NCBI GenBank assembly: GCA_016801845.1
Contig: CM028916.1
Location: 13,203,514-13,267,513, forward strand
Direction: 5' to 3'
DNA from: Polydactylus sextarius
Lineage: Eukaryota > Chordata > Actinopteri > Polynemidae
DNA: 64,000 nt
Notes under the pieces: model-generated
Databases searched by the model: none
Seen by the model: the letters and a program-made list of their open reading frames with translations, nothing else
What the model was told of the DNA's origin: nothing
Shown: positions 48,701 to 60,640 of the stretch, one piece after another
Position numbering within the stretch: the stretch's first letter is position 1
Layout: the number at the start of each line of letters is the position of its first letter
Position numbers and translations under genes: made by a program

Positions 48701-51567
48701 TGACGGCACCTTGGTCGGTGAAGCTGAAAGATGTTTCGACAACACCTCAGTGACCATGAACACATGACACGAGAGATATACTCAGTGATGATCATGTCAC
48801 ATGACATGTAACTAACAGCTGGATCATCTTGATTGATGGTGTGTCAAAATGTTTTAATTAAAATGTAAGAACAGTGACATACATTTTTCACATTCTCAGT
48901 CCTATTATCTCGCCTCAGTTTCATCCTCAGTTAGTCATGCTCTTACCGTCAATTGGGAATTCAACAGCTATCGCAGTGTTTATACCAAAACAAAGCTCAC
49001 TGAAGTCATCTGGATTGAATTAATTTGATTACTGTCTGTGAAACCAATTATTGCACAATTCATTGACAGCAGAACTTATTGTGAAATAGCCGGGAAATGA
49101 AGTTTAAGTCAGTGAGATGGTTGTTTTTCTTTATTTTGGAGACACCTTTTGTTGATTCCCATGGTGCTCATTACATTTTCCAGACTACAAGTAATCAATT
49201 CAGAGCTGTTTTTAATGGTGTCATTTCCATGTCACACACAAATACACACACACGTAGGTAAAACACAATCTCAGCTTAGCCTCATGGTGAGTTATGCTTA
49301 TGGTTTATATCTAAATGAGCATGCAAACTTGTCGGCCCGTCATAAGTTCAATCCTGTCACACAACTACTCAGTGAACTCTCCAAACCTTTTCTCTGCACT
49401 CAAATTTCATTTAGTTTTGACAGTCAGGGGTGGGCTCAGTTTTAGGCCATTGTGTCCATAAATTTAATCTGTTACTGTTAAGTCTACACCCTTTTCCAAA
49501 ACTGTGTTATGACTGGCTTATATGTGGTGCAACAAGCGTCAATGCAGATTAAAAGCAAAATGAAGAAGGAGGGGGTTGTAGAAATAGGCCTTTTTTTCTT
49601 TACTGTAAAAAGTTGCACTACGATGAAAGAGTACCACCTCAGAGCCTGATGGAACACATTTAATTGCACAGCCTGCTTTTTATCATTAATACTATCACAG
49701 CTTCCTGTAAGCAAACAACATGACTCAAGCAAATTCTTACTGTAAGGTTCAGTCATTTAAGATTCAGACTGGAAATAGATGGCAAAATGAGGAATGATGT
49801 GCTTCACTGTGTCTGTATCTCCTTAAAAACACATGAGGCAGTGGGATGTATAATAGATGTGTCTGAGTTAATAGTCTTTTTTATTGTTTTTGTCATTGTA
49901 AGGCTCTGTTAAAAGAGAGGCATCGCAAATGTGTTCAGCAAATGTTTTTTTTTTTTTTAACTTAACATGGTGAGTAAGTTGGCAGTGTGTAACCACTTTA
50001 GCAGCTCAGATTAACTTTGTCTTACTAAGAACCAGCCATCACTCTGGAGACTCACTTTCTCAGAAGGGAGTAAAAAAAAGATCCTTAATGAGACGAGTCA
50101 TCCAAAAGACTGGTTAAAATAAGCGACTGACACTGTTGCCAAAAAAAGATACAATTATGAAATAAAAGCTTATAGTGTCCAGTTTTCAATGCCAATGTCA
50201 GGCAATTTTATTATATGTACAACATTTTAAAAATAAAAAAGGAATTATGAAAAATAGTGTTTACAACGAGATGAATAGATTTTTTTTTTTCTGTAGAAAT
50301 ATGGCTCCGATGAGTACAGCATATATTTAAGTACAACCACATGTTGTATTGTATTTCAGTTTGTCTGGACAACTGTAGAGTGTAATTGAAAACAGCAGGG
50401 GACCTCATGTTGGGTGCCTTTCATTTGACATCAGCTGATGGTGGCTAACAATGGAAGAACTTAATCTTCACTAAATTAAATATTTTGGATGTTTTAAATG
50501 TTAAAATAATTCTTGGAATAAAGTTATATTTCTGGAGCCGAGAAAAGAAACTTTCACCTTATTTTTGTTGTTGTCGCATGAGCAAAAACGAAAAGCTTAT
50601 TTTGAGCAAAGATGACTTGCAGTTGGCTAAAATGGCTCTAAACACAGCAAGGTAGAATTACATAATTCATGAATATTTAATGCTTGAATTTAACATCAGT
50701 GAGAAGAGCAGAGGTCTGTCTGGTTGGACATCTTTCCAGTATTTTAAGACATTCTTCTTCCATCTGTTTTTTGTGGTCATTAAGTTCTGTTTTCACTCTA
50801 AATTATGTCTTGCTGTCTTGGTCTGTCTGTTTTGAGACTTTTTGAAGTTATGTAAATGAAAATTCAAAAGACTTTTTATTCAAAAAATGTGAAACTGCAG
50901 CTGTGGCGTTCCTTTGTTATTCAGACATAAAAACATTTGGCTAGATACAAAGCCAGATTTGTTTTTCATTAATTTTTCATTTTCATTTACAAAATTCCTG
51001 GTTTATGTTATTTATATTAAAGCCAGGATAATAACTGGAATGACCATCATCTTTCTAGAATGAACCTCAGCTCATCAAAGGTTCATCAGAGCATGGATTA
51101 TATCCAAAATGACTTGGGTGCAAACAAGAATCCCTTGCTTCAAAGCTTGTGCTGCCATTAATGAGGGAATAGTTTTTAAAGTGTTTCACTGATTATGCTG
51201 CTTATCCAAATGAGGAGTGGGGCCTTTCAAAAGAGGAAGCCATTTATCTGTGCAGGGACAGCAGAGCTGGTCTGGAGAGCTTCAATATGCTTCCCTTATC
51301 ATGAAAAACTTGAGGAGATTCAGTGCATAATGGCACTCATTTGATCTGAATGGGGCAGTGGACTGTCTAGTGTCAACTGCTGACCCGATCAGTTTCATAT
51401 ATCCACAGCATTTCACCATTCCAACAGTGTGATAAATTGGACAATTATTATTTTGCAATACGCACACACGAGCCCGACTGTGAAAACGACAAGCTGGAGG
51501 AGTCACTTGGCTCGCTGTGGAGAAGTTGTCAATAATAGCGTGAAAGGTTTTCACCCCCATGACTAGC

Positions 51568-51594
51568 GGAGAATATTTCCATGAAATATTCTCC
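51568..51594. repeat. Palindrome centred on a STAT-type site
   Basis: The arms GGAGAATATTT (51568-51578) and AAATATTCTCC (51584-51594) are perfect reverse complements around CCATG. The centre, TTCCATGAA (51577-51585), fits the STAT gamma-activated-site consensus TTCNNNGAA. Confidence 0.8.
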
Positions 51595-54500
51595 AGATTC
51601 AGAATAATAAACCGCATGCCTGTTCTGTCCCCGAGCAACAGCATGCTGTGATCATACACAGGCTTTCTGTCAGAGCAGAAATCATTACCACAACTGTGCT
51701 TCTAAAAAAAGATGAAAGACTGCATCTGGACCAACGAGGTGGCCCTTAGCAGGTCTGCTGCACCATTGCGTGCTATCTGCTCCATCTTCTAAAATCTCAA
51801 GGTGAAGAGGATGAACAAAAACACATGTGACCTGGGAGTGATTTCACACTGCCGAGCCAGGTCAGGTCATTCTCCATCTTCCTTTGTTTCAGGATGGCTC
51901 TTTGAACCCAGAGGCCAAAAGCCTGCTAACTCCATCATAAACACGACATGAATCTTTCAAGCCATTCTGGTATGTGGCCAGAATATTTCAATGGGTAATA
52001 TGTTCAGATTTGTAATTTTAGAAGATGTTACTATAACCCACAATGCTGTAAATCAACCCACCTGTTACTCAAAAATGTTAGGTGTATTTCAAGCTACAAA
52101 AAATCTAAAATAAATGAATACAAATTATAACTATTTTACAAGCTGTGTTGCCTTGATTTGGACCTTATCAACCTACAGACAGCCTTCATGTCCCATGTTA
52201 AACCACTCGACCAGTCACAATAATGTGAAATAACAACAGAAATGATGTTTACCAAGATAGAAATAAGTTTTAAGAACATGTTGATTGATTTTGGGATCCT
52301 GTGGACGCCAATTAAGAGGGTTAGGCTGCAGTGTTTGCCTTCAGGGCTACTGTAGTGAATGTGAAAATATAGTCCAGATGAATGATGATCTTTAAATCCC
52401 TCTCATGGAGCATTCTCACAACATGTCTGAATGTTGGTGGTCATATCAGCTGTGTGGCCTCTTCTGGCTTTGACCAGCCATCTTATTCACTGCACAGACA
52501 ATTGTTTTAATTGGTACAAAGTTTCTGAAGATTTCTTGGCTCATACTGTAATAGCATGAGAATCTCTGCCTCAGATGAGGTTCATCAGTGGTTTATTGCA
52601 AGCAAACTCTTCCTTGCATGTGTGAATGGGGCTAATGGTGGTCAGAATTAATCAGCAATAATGAAATAAAAATGCAAATTGTATTTGATTGATCTCCACA
52701 GGTCAGAGACAAATGACACTCTTGAAGTTACTGCACTTTCTAAACTAATAAGAATGATAAAGTTTGTCCCAGTCTATCAAGTGCAACCAAAAGGAGAGTC
52801 AGGGGCGTGTCAGTCAGCATCATTGTTGTAAGAAAATTCCCATTCATTCATCATTATTACATCATTTTTGGGAATTTTTCAGCTGTCTAAATGATGAAAT
52901 TTCAAAAAAAATATGGATAAATACCTTGTGCGGTTTCTAATTATATCAAATATGAAACCTGATCACCGTTGACACGGAGAAAGAGCCACCGGCAGAAAGT
53001 TTGTCATGTCATATGTAATAAATGATATAAACACTCATAATGTGTTTAGGAAAAGGGTGATTTGAGACCCAGTTAGCTCTTCTCTTTCATACCCAGTATC
53101 TCAGATATTACTTGTTTCCATTCTCTGTATGTAATTGTGTTATCTCTGTCGAGCCCTTCCCTTCCCAGCTGGTTGGCAGAATCCAGCTTGTAATTGTTTG
53201 ATGAAAGGCAACCAATTAAGAGGAAACATGTAGGTCCTGATGTTAACGTTCGTGACCTGACAAACGCTGATGGAGGTCTGCTACATAGCAGATTCTCATG
53301 ACGTGGGGAAGTCGACATAACTCTTTGAAACACGGCTGTGGCTCAGTATTAATCCCCTCAGTCATTAATGGCCTTTACACAAAGTCTTTCGTATATTGTT
53401 TTAATAGGGGAGCGGAGCTGACGTAAGGAGGGAGCAGTTTTCTGACTGCTCAAAAGGGAGGGGAGACCAAAAAATGTTTCCATTGTCTCAAATGAAGTTG
53501 GCAGCGAGAGTGGTTTACTTGGATTCTCCCTGAATGGTGTAATTTGTGAGTATTATATTGATAACCTGCATTCAGCTTCACTTGTGTGTTTGTCTGTGCT
53601 CTGCTGTAATAAGAAATGATGCCATATGTAACCATGGCCAAAAGGAGTAAAGTTTCAGCCAGACGGTTAAGTGAATCACCAACTGCATTGCATGTGAAGT
53701 GTACATTTGCGTGACTTGTTGTTTATTGCCCACATTCAGCTTCGTGACTGTCCTCCATATTTGTGCCAAGTCTGAGGCCACAATCCTAAATCTCTCCAGC
53801 TTGTTGGTGGAGAAAGTGACTTGTTTTTCTCCTCTGGTCTCCTCGGGTCCATTTCACATCCACTGTATGTCCCGAGATGTGTACGTCAAATAAATATGGT
53901 AATCACCCTGTGTGTGGCACTGAGGATAAGAAATCTGATGTGATCTATCTGATGTCTGCAGCTTTCAAATGTCTTACCCATTTAGATGTTTCCTTTTCAA
54001 GTGTGCACAGTTTCCCAACATTAAGGAGGAAATTACAGTTGAGAAATATAAGATGTGTGATGAAATGTCAATGTTGGGCTTCTTTCCAACAGTAACATTA
54101 TTAAACCTGATAAACTAAGAGATATTGATGTGTTGCTAATAAAAGCACAACCTACTGACTTATTAAAGCTTCAAATAGCTTTCATCCCAGTAAGTGATGA
54201 TTACCTTTCAGCTCAGTCAGATGTATAATAGAGCTTACTGAGGAAGTAAACGTCATTATAAAAGCTGTTGAGAATTGTGTTCTGGCTCAGCAACAGATTC
54301 TAAATACTGATGGAGTTGATTGATGTTGAGCATGATATGTTATTTTCATAGTTTACCATTAACACAGACGATCTTCATTCTACACATTCAATTTTAAATT
54401 CAAATTGTGTTTTTTTTTTTTTTTTTTTAAGTTTCAAAATAAGACTGTACATAATTTCTTCAGGGTTTCCATACGGATGTGCAGGCCTTACTTGCACTCT

Positions 54501-54878
54501 TGTGTATCCACATGTTGTATTTGGCACGGTGGTTAAGCACATAAATGTGTTTGGCAGATCCATAATGTAGTTTTGTGACTCATTCACAAGTGTTACATGT
54601 TAAGTTTGAAGAGGTAAACTCAGCTGGTTTACAATTTGTCAAATGTGCCCTTGCCAATAGGTCCTTTTGATTTTATGGCAGCGCCAATCAAATTTACAGG
54701 AGGGAACACTTCTGCAAACTTAAAAGGGTCAAGCCTTAAAAACACAACTTTTTAAAATCTGACAACATCTATATCTTTCCTAAGGGGACTGTGATGTTTG
54801 TTTCACTCTGTCCTCTCAAGGGAAGAAGAAGGACCACATGCATCTGTTGTTGGTTCACCACTGTAGGCCAGACTCAAA

Positions 54879-55075
54879 TATTTCAGCAATTATTGGATGG
54901 ATTGCCGTGAAATTTGGTACAGACATTAATATGCCTGCCAGAGTCAATTACAATAAGTTTGGTGATCAGAATTTTCCTCGAGCTCCACAAACAAGTCAAC
55001 AGGTCCAGTTTTTAAAATTTTTTAAGCCTCAACCATACTTTTTTATAACAAAGTCACAAGTGTTAGCATGCTGAC
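54879..55075. repeat. Common teleost interspersed repeat (TTGGATGGATTGCC family)
   Basis: It contains TTATTGGATGGATTGCCGTG, AAATTTGGTACAGACATTAA, AAGTTTGGTGATCAGA, TTTTCCTCGAGCTCCAC and TGTTAGCATGCTGAC, the ordered phrases of an interspersed repeat I know to be very abundant in percomorph fishes. This is one diverged copy, truncated compared with the longest versions. Confidence 0.75.
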
Positions 55076-58000
55076 ACATATAAAACTGTCTGTAAAGTAT
55101 GAGTGTCAATCATCAGTCTGTATTGTGCTTTATTTTTTACCTTTATTTCTTAACTCTACGTTTTCATTATGTGTAGTCCATGACACAGGTTGCTCCTTTC
55201 ATCCTTCCAACTAGATGTCTATCAGTCTAGATCATGCAGTGTGTATTCAGAACAGATTTTTACATCCAAGCATCATGTAAACATTCAATTTCTTTCTGTC
55301 ACTTACCAACAGCAAAAACAAGAATGGCTTCAGTGAAAGCATCAGTGCTCTGTATTAGTCAGTGCATTTAATTAATTTTGTGTGGGGAAAAAATGTACTG
55401 GCATATGTTTCTGCTAAAATATCGAAATGCCTGTAAATAAATCTACGCAGATGAGTAGGAAACGTCCGATGGTTTAGCAACAGATAATAAGAATCAGAAC
55501 CGTCTTATCTTTTTGATTCTGAGTTGCTCATCAACCGAGTCACGTCTATCTGTCTGCATCTTTTTGGAAGCAGAGAAATGTGCGTAGTTGTTGACCGTGC
55601 CAAGGACCTTACGTCGACACATCTGTCAGCGTACCAGTGCTGTACCAAAGCCAGTTGTCTTTCTGACTTCTGGAGCTGAGGGACTGAGGAGTGCATCAGC
55701 AGACGATTGTTAACAGCATCGGCGTGTTTCAGACGACAGTGTCTCTAAGACTGGGAGGAGGTGTTCAGACAGCAACAATTAAGAGTCCCATCTGAAGAGT
55801 GATCATCATTTCAGTGCCACTTTTATATACTTTCCCACAGCCTGTCCCCTGCCCAGTGGGACAGCCGATGCTATCTACTGCCAACTGTTTACCTAAAATG
55901 TTAAAAGAAAAACATCAAGAGGAAAATGAAGAAACACACGTCACAAAGAACAAAAATGGGGGACTAGATCACACTGAAAATGTCATATATCATCTGTAAA
56001 GTCTCAGGTGGTTATTTAGGTTTTTCAGAATCCTATGGGCAACAGTTAGATGCCACATACATCCATATTATCTACAAACTGATACAAGTGAAGCTAATCC
56101 AAACACTGACCCACCCTGTGATTGAATATAATTACAGATGGCCTTCCCGACATCTCATTCACTAGAGCGGAGTTTGCGTCACATTTTAACTAAGAAATAT
56201 TCAAAAAGAGGAGTAAAAAACATTCTTTATTCTTTATCCATTTTATTGTAGCTACTGAATGTTACTGTGATTACCTAACTCTCTTTTTTTAGGGATTACA
56301 GTTTTGTTCGTCATCTTGCGCTGACCATGATTTAGAGGTAAGGTTGGGTTCAGCTCAGATCAAGAGGTCACATCCTTCAGTATTTGTCAAGTTGATATAC
56401 TGCTGGCAGTGTAATTGAAAGGCAGGAGGTTGTCGGGCTGGCGGCGCAAGCACTTTACAGAGTTTTGTTTTCTTTGGGCGCATGGTGAATCTTGAACTGC
56501 ATATTTTTCTTTTTCCTGTATGGATTTCACATTTGCATGGAAAAATCTTTCTTGTGTGTTTGGATTTCCATTGTGTGGACAACATAAAGGGCTCTGGGAT
56601 GGGATGTGGGAAAAGGGAGTGTGCAGTTTGCCTAAGTGCATGTTTTGATGTCTATTCGACAGCGCTGGTCAGTGGCTGATGTCAGTAAAGTTAACGGCCA
56701 TCCTCTTTCCTACTCTTAAATTCACTGAGGGAAACCATTGAAAGGCTGCTACTGCAGATATCCCACAATATAAAAATGTGGAACCCTTCCAGTACACACA
56801 ATGTTCAATCATTATGCTATGCCTGGAGCACTTTAAACAACCGAAAAATTAAACATTTGAGGTTGCAATGGTATAAAATAACTTGAAAGCTTCAAATTGA
56901 TCAGGAATCTCTGTAATGTGGACTGTAAACGTGCTTGCCCTTTAATTTGAAAATAAGGGCTGATTTTCATATTTCAGTGGTTCCTTAAACACTATTTTGA
57001 AAGGAAGTATCTCAGTCATATGATTTGTCCCGACAAATTGTGGTCACGGACCAATTGGGCAAACAATCACTATGTTACTTTCACAGAGGTATTTTTTAAA
57101 TCTGGAAATGAATGTCTGCTCAAAATGTATCAGATTTTATTCCCAGTGCTAATTATTTGTATAAAGCTCAGATTTTCCCATGACTGCTCTTCAGCCCAGT
57201 GCAGCAGACAGTAAATTGAATGTGGAGGTTGGCATTCATTTAAAATAAAATCAATAAATATACTTTTTTTAAACATGCCCATTTGTCTTCCTCAGTCATC
57301 TCTGTCCTGCCCTAAGTAGCCCTGCCCGGTTTGGACAAACTTGGCTGTACCACATTTAAGACAAAGAGGCCTGCTACTTCTGCTGACACTGAGGAGTACC
57401 TGAGTACTTTGTCACCTCGTCAAGTCTGCTTCATGACCTTAGGTAAAGCCTTTGGCAAAGACAGGGTGTTGTCTCCAGATTAAACTTCCTAAAAAGCTGG
57501 CATGCTTACTTACTCCATTCTTCTCTGGGTTCCCCTCTTTATTGCTTTTTTCCGGCTTCTTTTCGTTGTCATACGAATGTCCTGAGTATGAGGTGTTTAA
57601 TAAGTGTCCACATTTCCTCTGGAAGAGGAAATAATAAATCCCAACTCACTATTTCAATAAACAAAATGTACTACTATCCCTTGACAGCTAATGAGAGAAA
57701 AGTGTGTTTGGCACATGCTGTAACAATGATATGCCAGGTGCTGCTATTCTGTTACTGAGACAGTCTGGCAAGGACTGTTTCTTGGCATAAACCTAGGCAG
57801 TCATAATTTTACTTGACACTTAGCAAGTGAGCGTGAGGTTTTTTTCTGGGTTATAATAGGAACTGACCTTGTGGTGATCAGTCTAGAGTCAATGACTAAA
57901 TATTGGAACATGAGGAAAAGAAATGTTGAGCTTGAAGCAAACGCCATGAGTCCAATTGTTCCTGCTCATCTCTGTACACCATAATTCAGATATGTCAAAA

Positions 58001-60110
58001 GCTACCTGCAGCCAGCTTTGCAGGCCTGGAGCGAGGCAAAAGTCAACGCTGACGACATCAAAAGTATGAACGTGTTGGCATGAGGGATTGAAATACCTTT
58101 CACATCCCTGTGACTGATGTCACCTCTACTGGCTAAATAAAGCCATCCTGGGTCTTGTTACACATAGAAGTTATATGAGCGATTAAACTTTCTACCACTC
58201 ACAAAAAGTGAGACAGACTACGGTAGACACTTCTCAACAAGGATATTGCAACAGACATTACGTGTCACTGTCATAATTCTGCTGTGTGTGCCATACACTG
58301 AATATGAGACCAGTAATAGAAGCAATTCCACACTATTAAAATGTCCCATTACAAGTAAAAGTCAAAAGTTCATGTAGCTAATCTGGTAGTCAAGGTGGAG
58401 ATAAATTTACCAACCCTATGTACTATCCTTTCAATCTATAACAATGCATCATCTTTTATAAACCAATCCAAATGTCAAGTAACCTCAGGAGAAAACATAT
58501 TATGCTGTGTAATTGAGTACATTGGCATAAAATGACAGCACAAGTGCCACAATATTACACTTGAGTACAGAACCTCGGCAAACGTTATACTGCTATGAAT
58601 GTTAACCCACACAGTAACCAGGTGTGAGTCAAAACAAATCAACAAATTCAAAACTAACGTTCCTCAGTTTTCTTTGTTCTTGCCCCATTTCACCGAGAGG
58701 TTGATGTGCAGAATCAGCAACAGAGGATTAAGTGTCATCCTCAAGGACTCTACTGTAGGATGGATGTTTGCCAAAACCAGGGCTTGAACCTGGCTTCTCC
58801 ACTTAAAAGACAGCTGTCTCACAGCTCATTCTGCAAGCCGCCCAACCGCAGTAACTCTGGCAGCAGCGGTATCACCGCCAACATGGGACGGAAAGAGAAT
58901 CCCTGACCCAAGTGCAAAAGACAATAGACAATATGACATGGGAACGTCTCAGCTGTCTGGTTCTCCAACACTAAACACCACAAGTCAGATCAGAGAGGGG
59001 ATCCCCAGCTCAAACCTGGGAGCCTTTGCTTAGTTGAGGCAACTGCTTCTCATCCTGTTTTTCCTTTTCCTGTCCTCTGGACGACCACAGCCAGGGAAAA
59101 TGATGGTCTTGTGTCATTTGTCTGGACAATGACTGACAGGCTCTCCACATATTCCAAAGCTGTGAGGGAAAAGGAGTTTCCATGAGGGTAAGCAGACATG
59201 GGAAGCTCTGTTACAAGACGGAACCAAACTGGGGAGACGTGGTCACTTAAACTCACTTTTGAGGTGCTGACTCATTCAGAACATCTCAGTCATGAGAAAC
59301 ATGGAATTGACAGATGCTATAAATCAATCACTAAATTGGTAAAGATGTATCAAAGTTGGTTTTTTTTCCCTTTTGAACAACATAGGGCTGGAATTCTGGA
59401 TTTAAACCAATTTGACCTCAATTGGAATCAAATTCTTGGTGGAGAGCATTTAAGCAAGAGAATTGAGAATGGTTCACTATACTAAAAATGAACTAGGTTG
59501 ACAACATCTGATTGTTCCAAGGCTAAAGGCCTGTTTTCATGGCTTCCTTTCCCTGCTGCATCACGCAAGACTGCTGATCTCTCTGCTAGAGCTTTTGCGT
59601 TACTTGTAGTCTCAACACAATTGACTGTACAAAGATAGATAAGACAGGCCTCAGACTTGTTGAAACCTTGTTTTCATCTTTAGAGGCTTTATGGTGTTGT
59701 AATTATGTGTTAGTGGCAGAAGTAGTAGTGAAAAGTGGAAAGAGAACTTCAAACCCAAACTAATCCTCATACCTCTGCATACCTGGCCAGTTGCTGCAGC
59801 AAATGTGTGACTCTCATAGTGAAAGTTGGAGATTTCTGTCATGAATCTTGTTAATACAGAAAATACAGTTACTTACTTACTGATGTGTACTTTCTTATCA
59901 CCAATTTTACTAATCTCCATCTGAGCCCTGAACTCAGGATTTTGTTATTTAGAAAGTCCTCCATTCCTCCAATCTCCTCATCATCTATTTGCATTGGACT
60001 TGACTGCTGTCTGTAGATATTGGCCAAATAAAAACATAGCTTTCATCATACCAGGGGGTCAGTTCAACGGTCAGGTCATAGGGGTGGACACAAACATCCC
60101 ACCCCTCAAA
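55076..60110. other. Gene-poor region, no gene recognised
   Basis: AT-rich DNA with short open frames only. A possible tRNA-derived repeat relic is listed at 58,772-58,850. A related-looking inverted motif (CCCAGCTCAAACCTGGG, about 58,997-59,013) lies 200 bp further on. Confidence 0.45.
58772..58850 (-). repeat. Possible tRNA-derived SINE relic
   Basis: On the minus strand, 58793-58777 reads CCAGGTTCAAGCCCTGG: a perfect 5-bp T-stem around a 7-nt loop TTCAAGC, containing GGTTCAAGCCC, which fits the Pol III B-box GGTTCRANNCC. About 50 bp upstream, GAATGAGCTGTGAGAC sits where an A-box/D-arm would be but matches poorly. No intact cloverleaf can be drawn, so it is not called a tRNA gene. Confidence 0.3.
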
Positions 60111-60640
60111 CCTAATTCTCCTGCCGCTTTCTCTTCCAAAACCTGAACAAATCCCACACCCAGCAGCCTCCCACAGTCCCAATCTGTGTGCTGCAAGAGC
60201 ACAAAAAAGGAACAAGAGCTGCCTGACCAGTGGGGTTCTTTCTTTTGTCTAATCGACGTTGGCATTCTTTCTCCCAGCCTGGGACTGCTCTGTACAACAA
60301 GGGTGCAGCTCCGGTGGCTTAGGCCACTGGTGGCACCTGTCTCCTCTTCAGCGCCAGCACGGGGAGACTGCCCTGCTAGTCTTGATCCCGCACTAATTAT
60401 TTTCAAAGCAGCCGGGATTTATATCACACTCATGCAGGCGCCAGTGGCACTACAGCTCCCCCAGGAAGCTGCTTTTCAAGCTTTTCTCTCTTGCTCGGTG
60501 GGCAGAGATTGTCACCATGGACATGAGCGGCGCTCAGGCTCCACAGAAGCATCTGGCCAGTTGGTCGGATTTGGATCTTTTCCAGATTGGGATTGCTTCA
60601 GTACAGATACAAATGGTCTCAACATATGACCCTTAGAAAC
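60111..60640. other. GC-rich block, candidate conserved non-coding element
   Basis: It is noticeably GC-richer than the surrounding desert and open on both strands (147 codons plus, 111 codons minus) with no recognisable domain. A TAATTA homeodomain core occurs at about 60,394. Interpreted as an enhancer-like candidate rather than a gene; conservation has not been tested. Confidence 0.25.

Larger units (their letters stand above)
44665..54878. other. Gene-poor region, no gene recognised
   Basis: Ten kilobases of AT-rich DNA. It includes a probable teleost repeat at 45,590-45,740, T-runs near 47,262-47,276 and 54,410-54,428, and the STAT-type palindrome at 51,568-51,594. GC-richer patches occur at about 46,550-46,870, 48,420-48,740 and 51,440-51,560. 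Open frames are short and lack domains. Confidence 0.45.

Noticed and set aside
53073..53333. 86-codon minus-strand frame
   Set aside because: No domain, no splice sites, ordinary chance length for this window.
58772..58850. Functional tRNA gene
   Set aside because: Only the T-arm/B-box is convincing; acceptor, D and anticodon arms do not pair.
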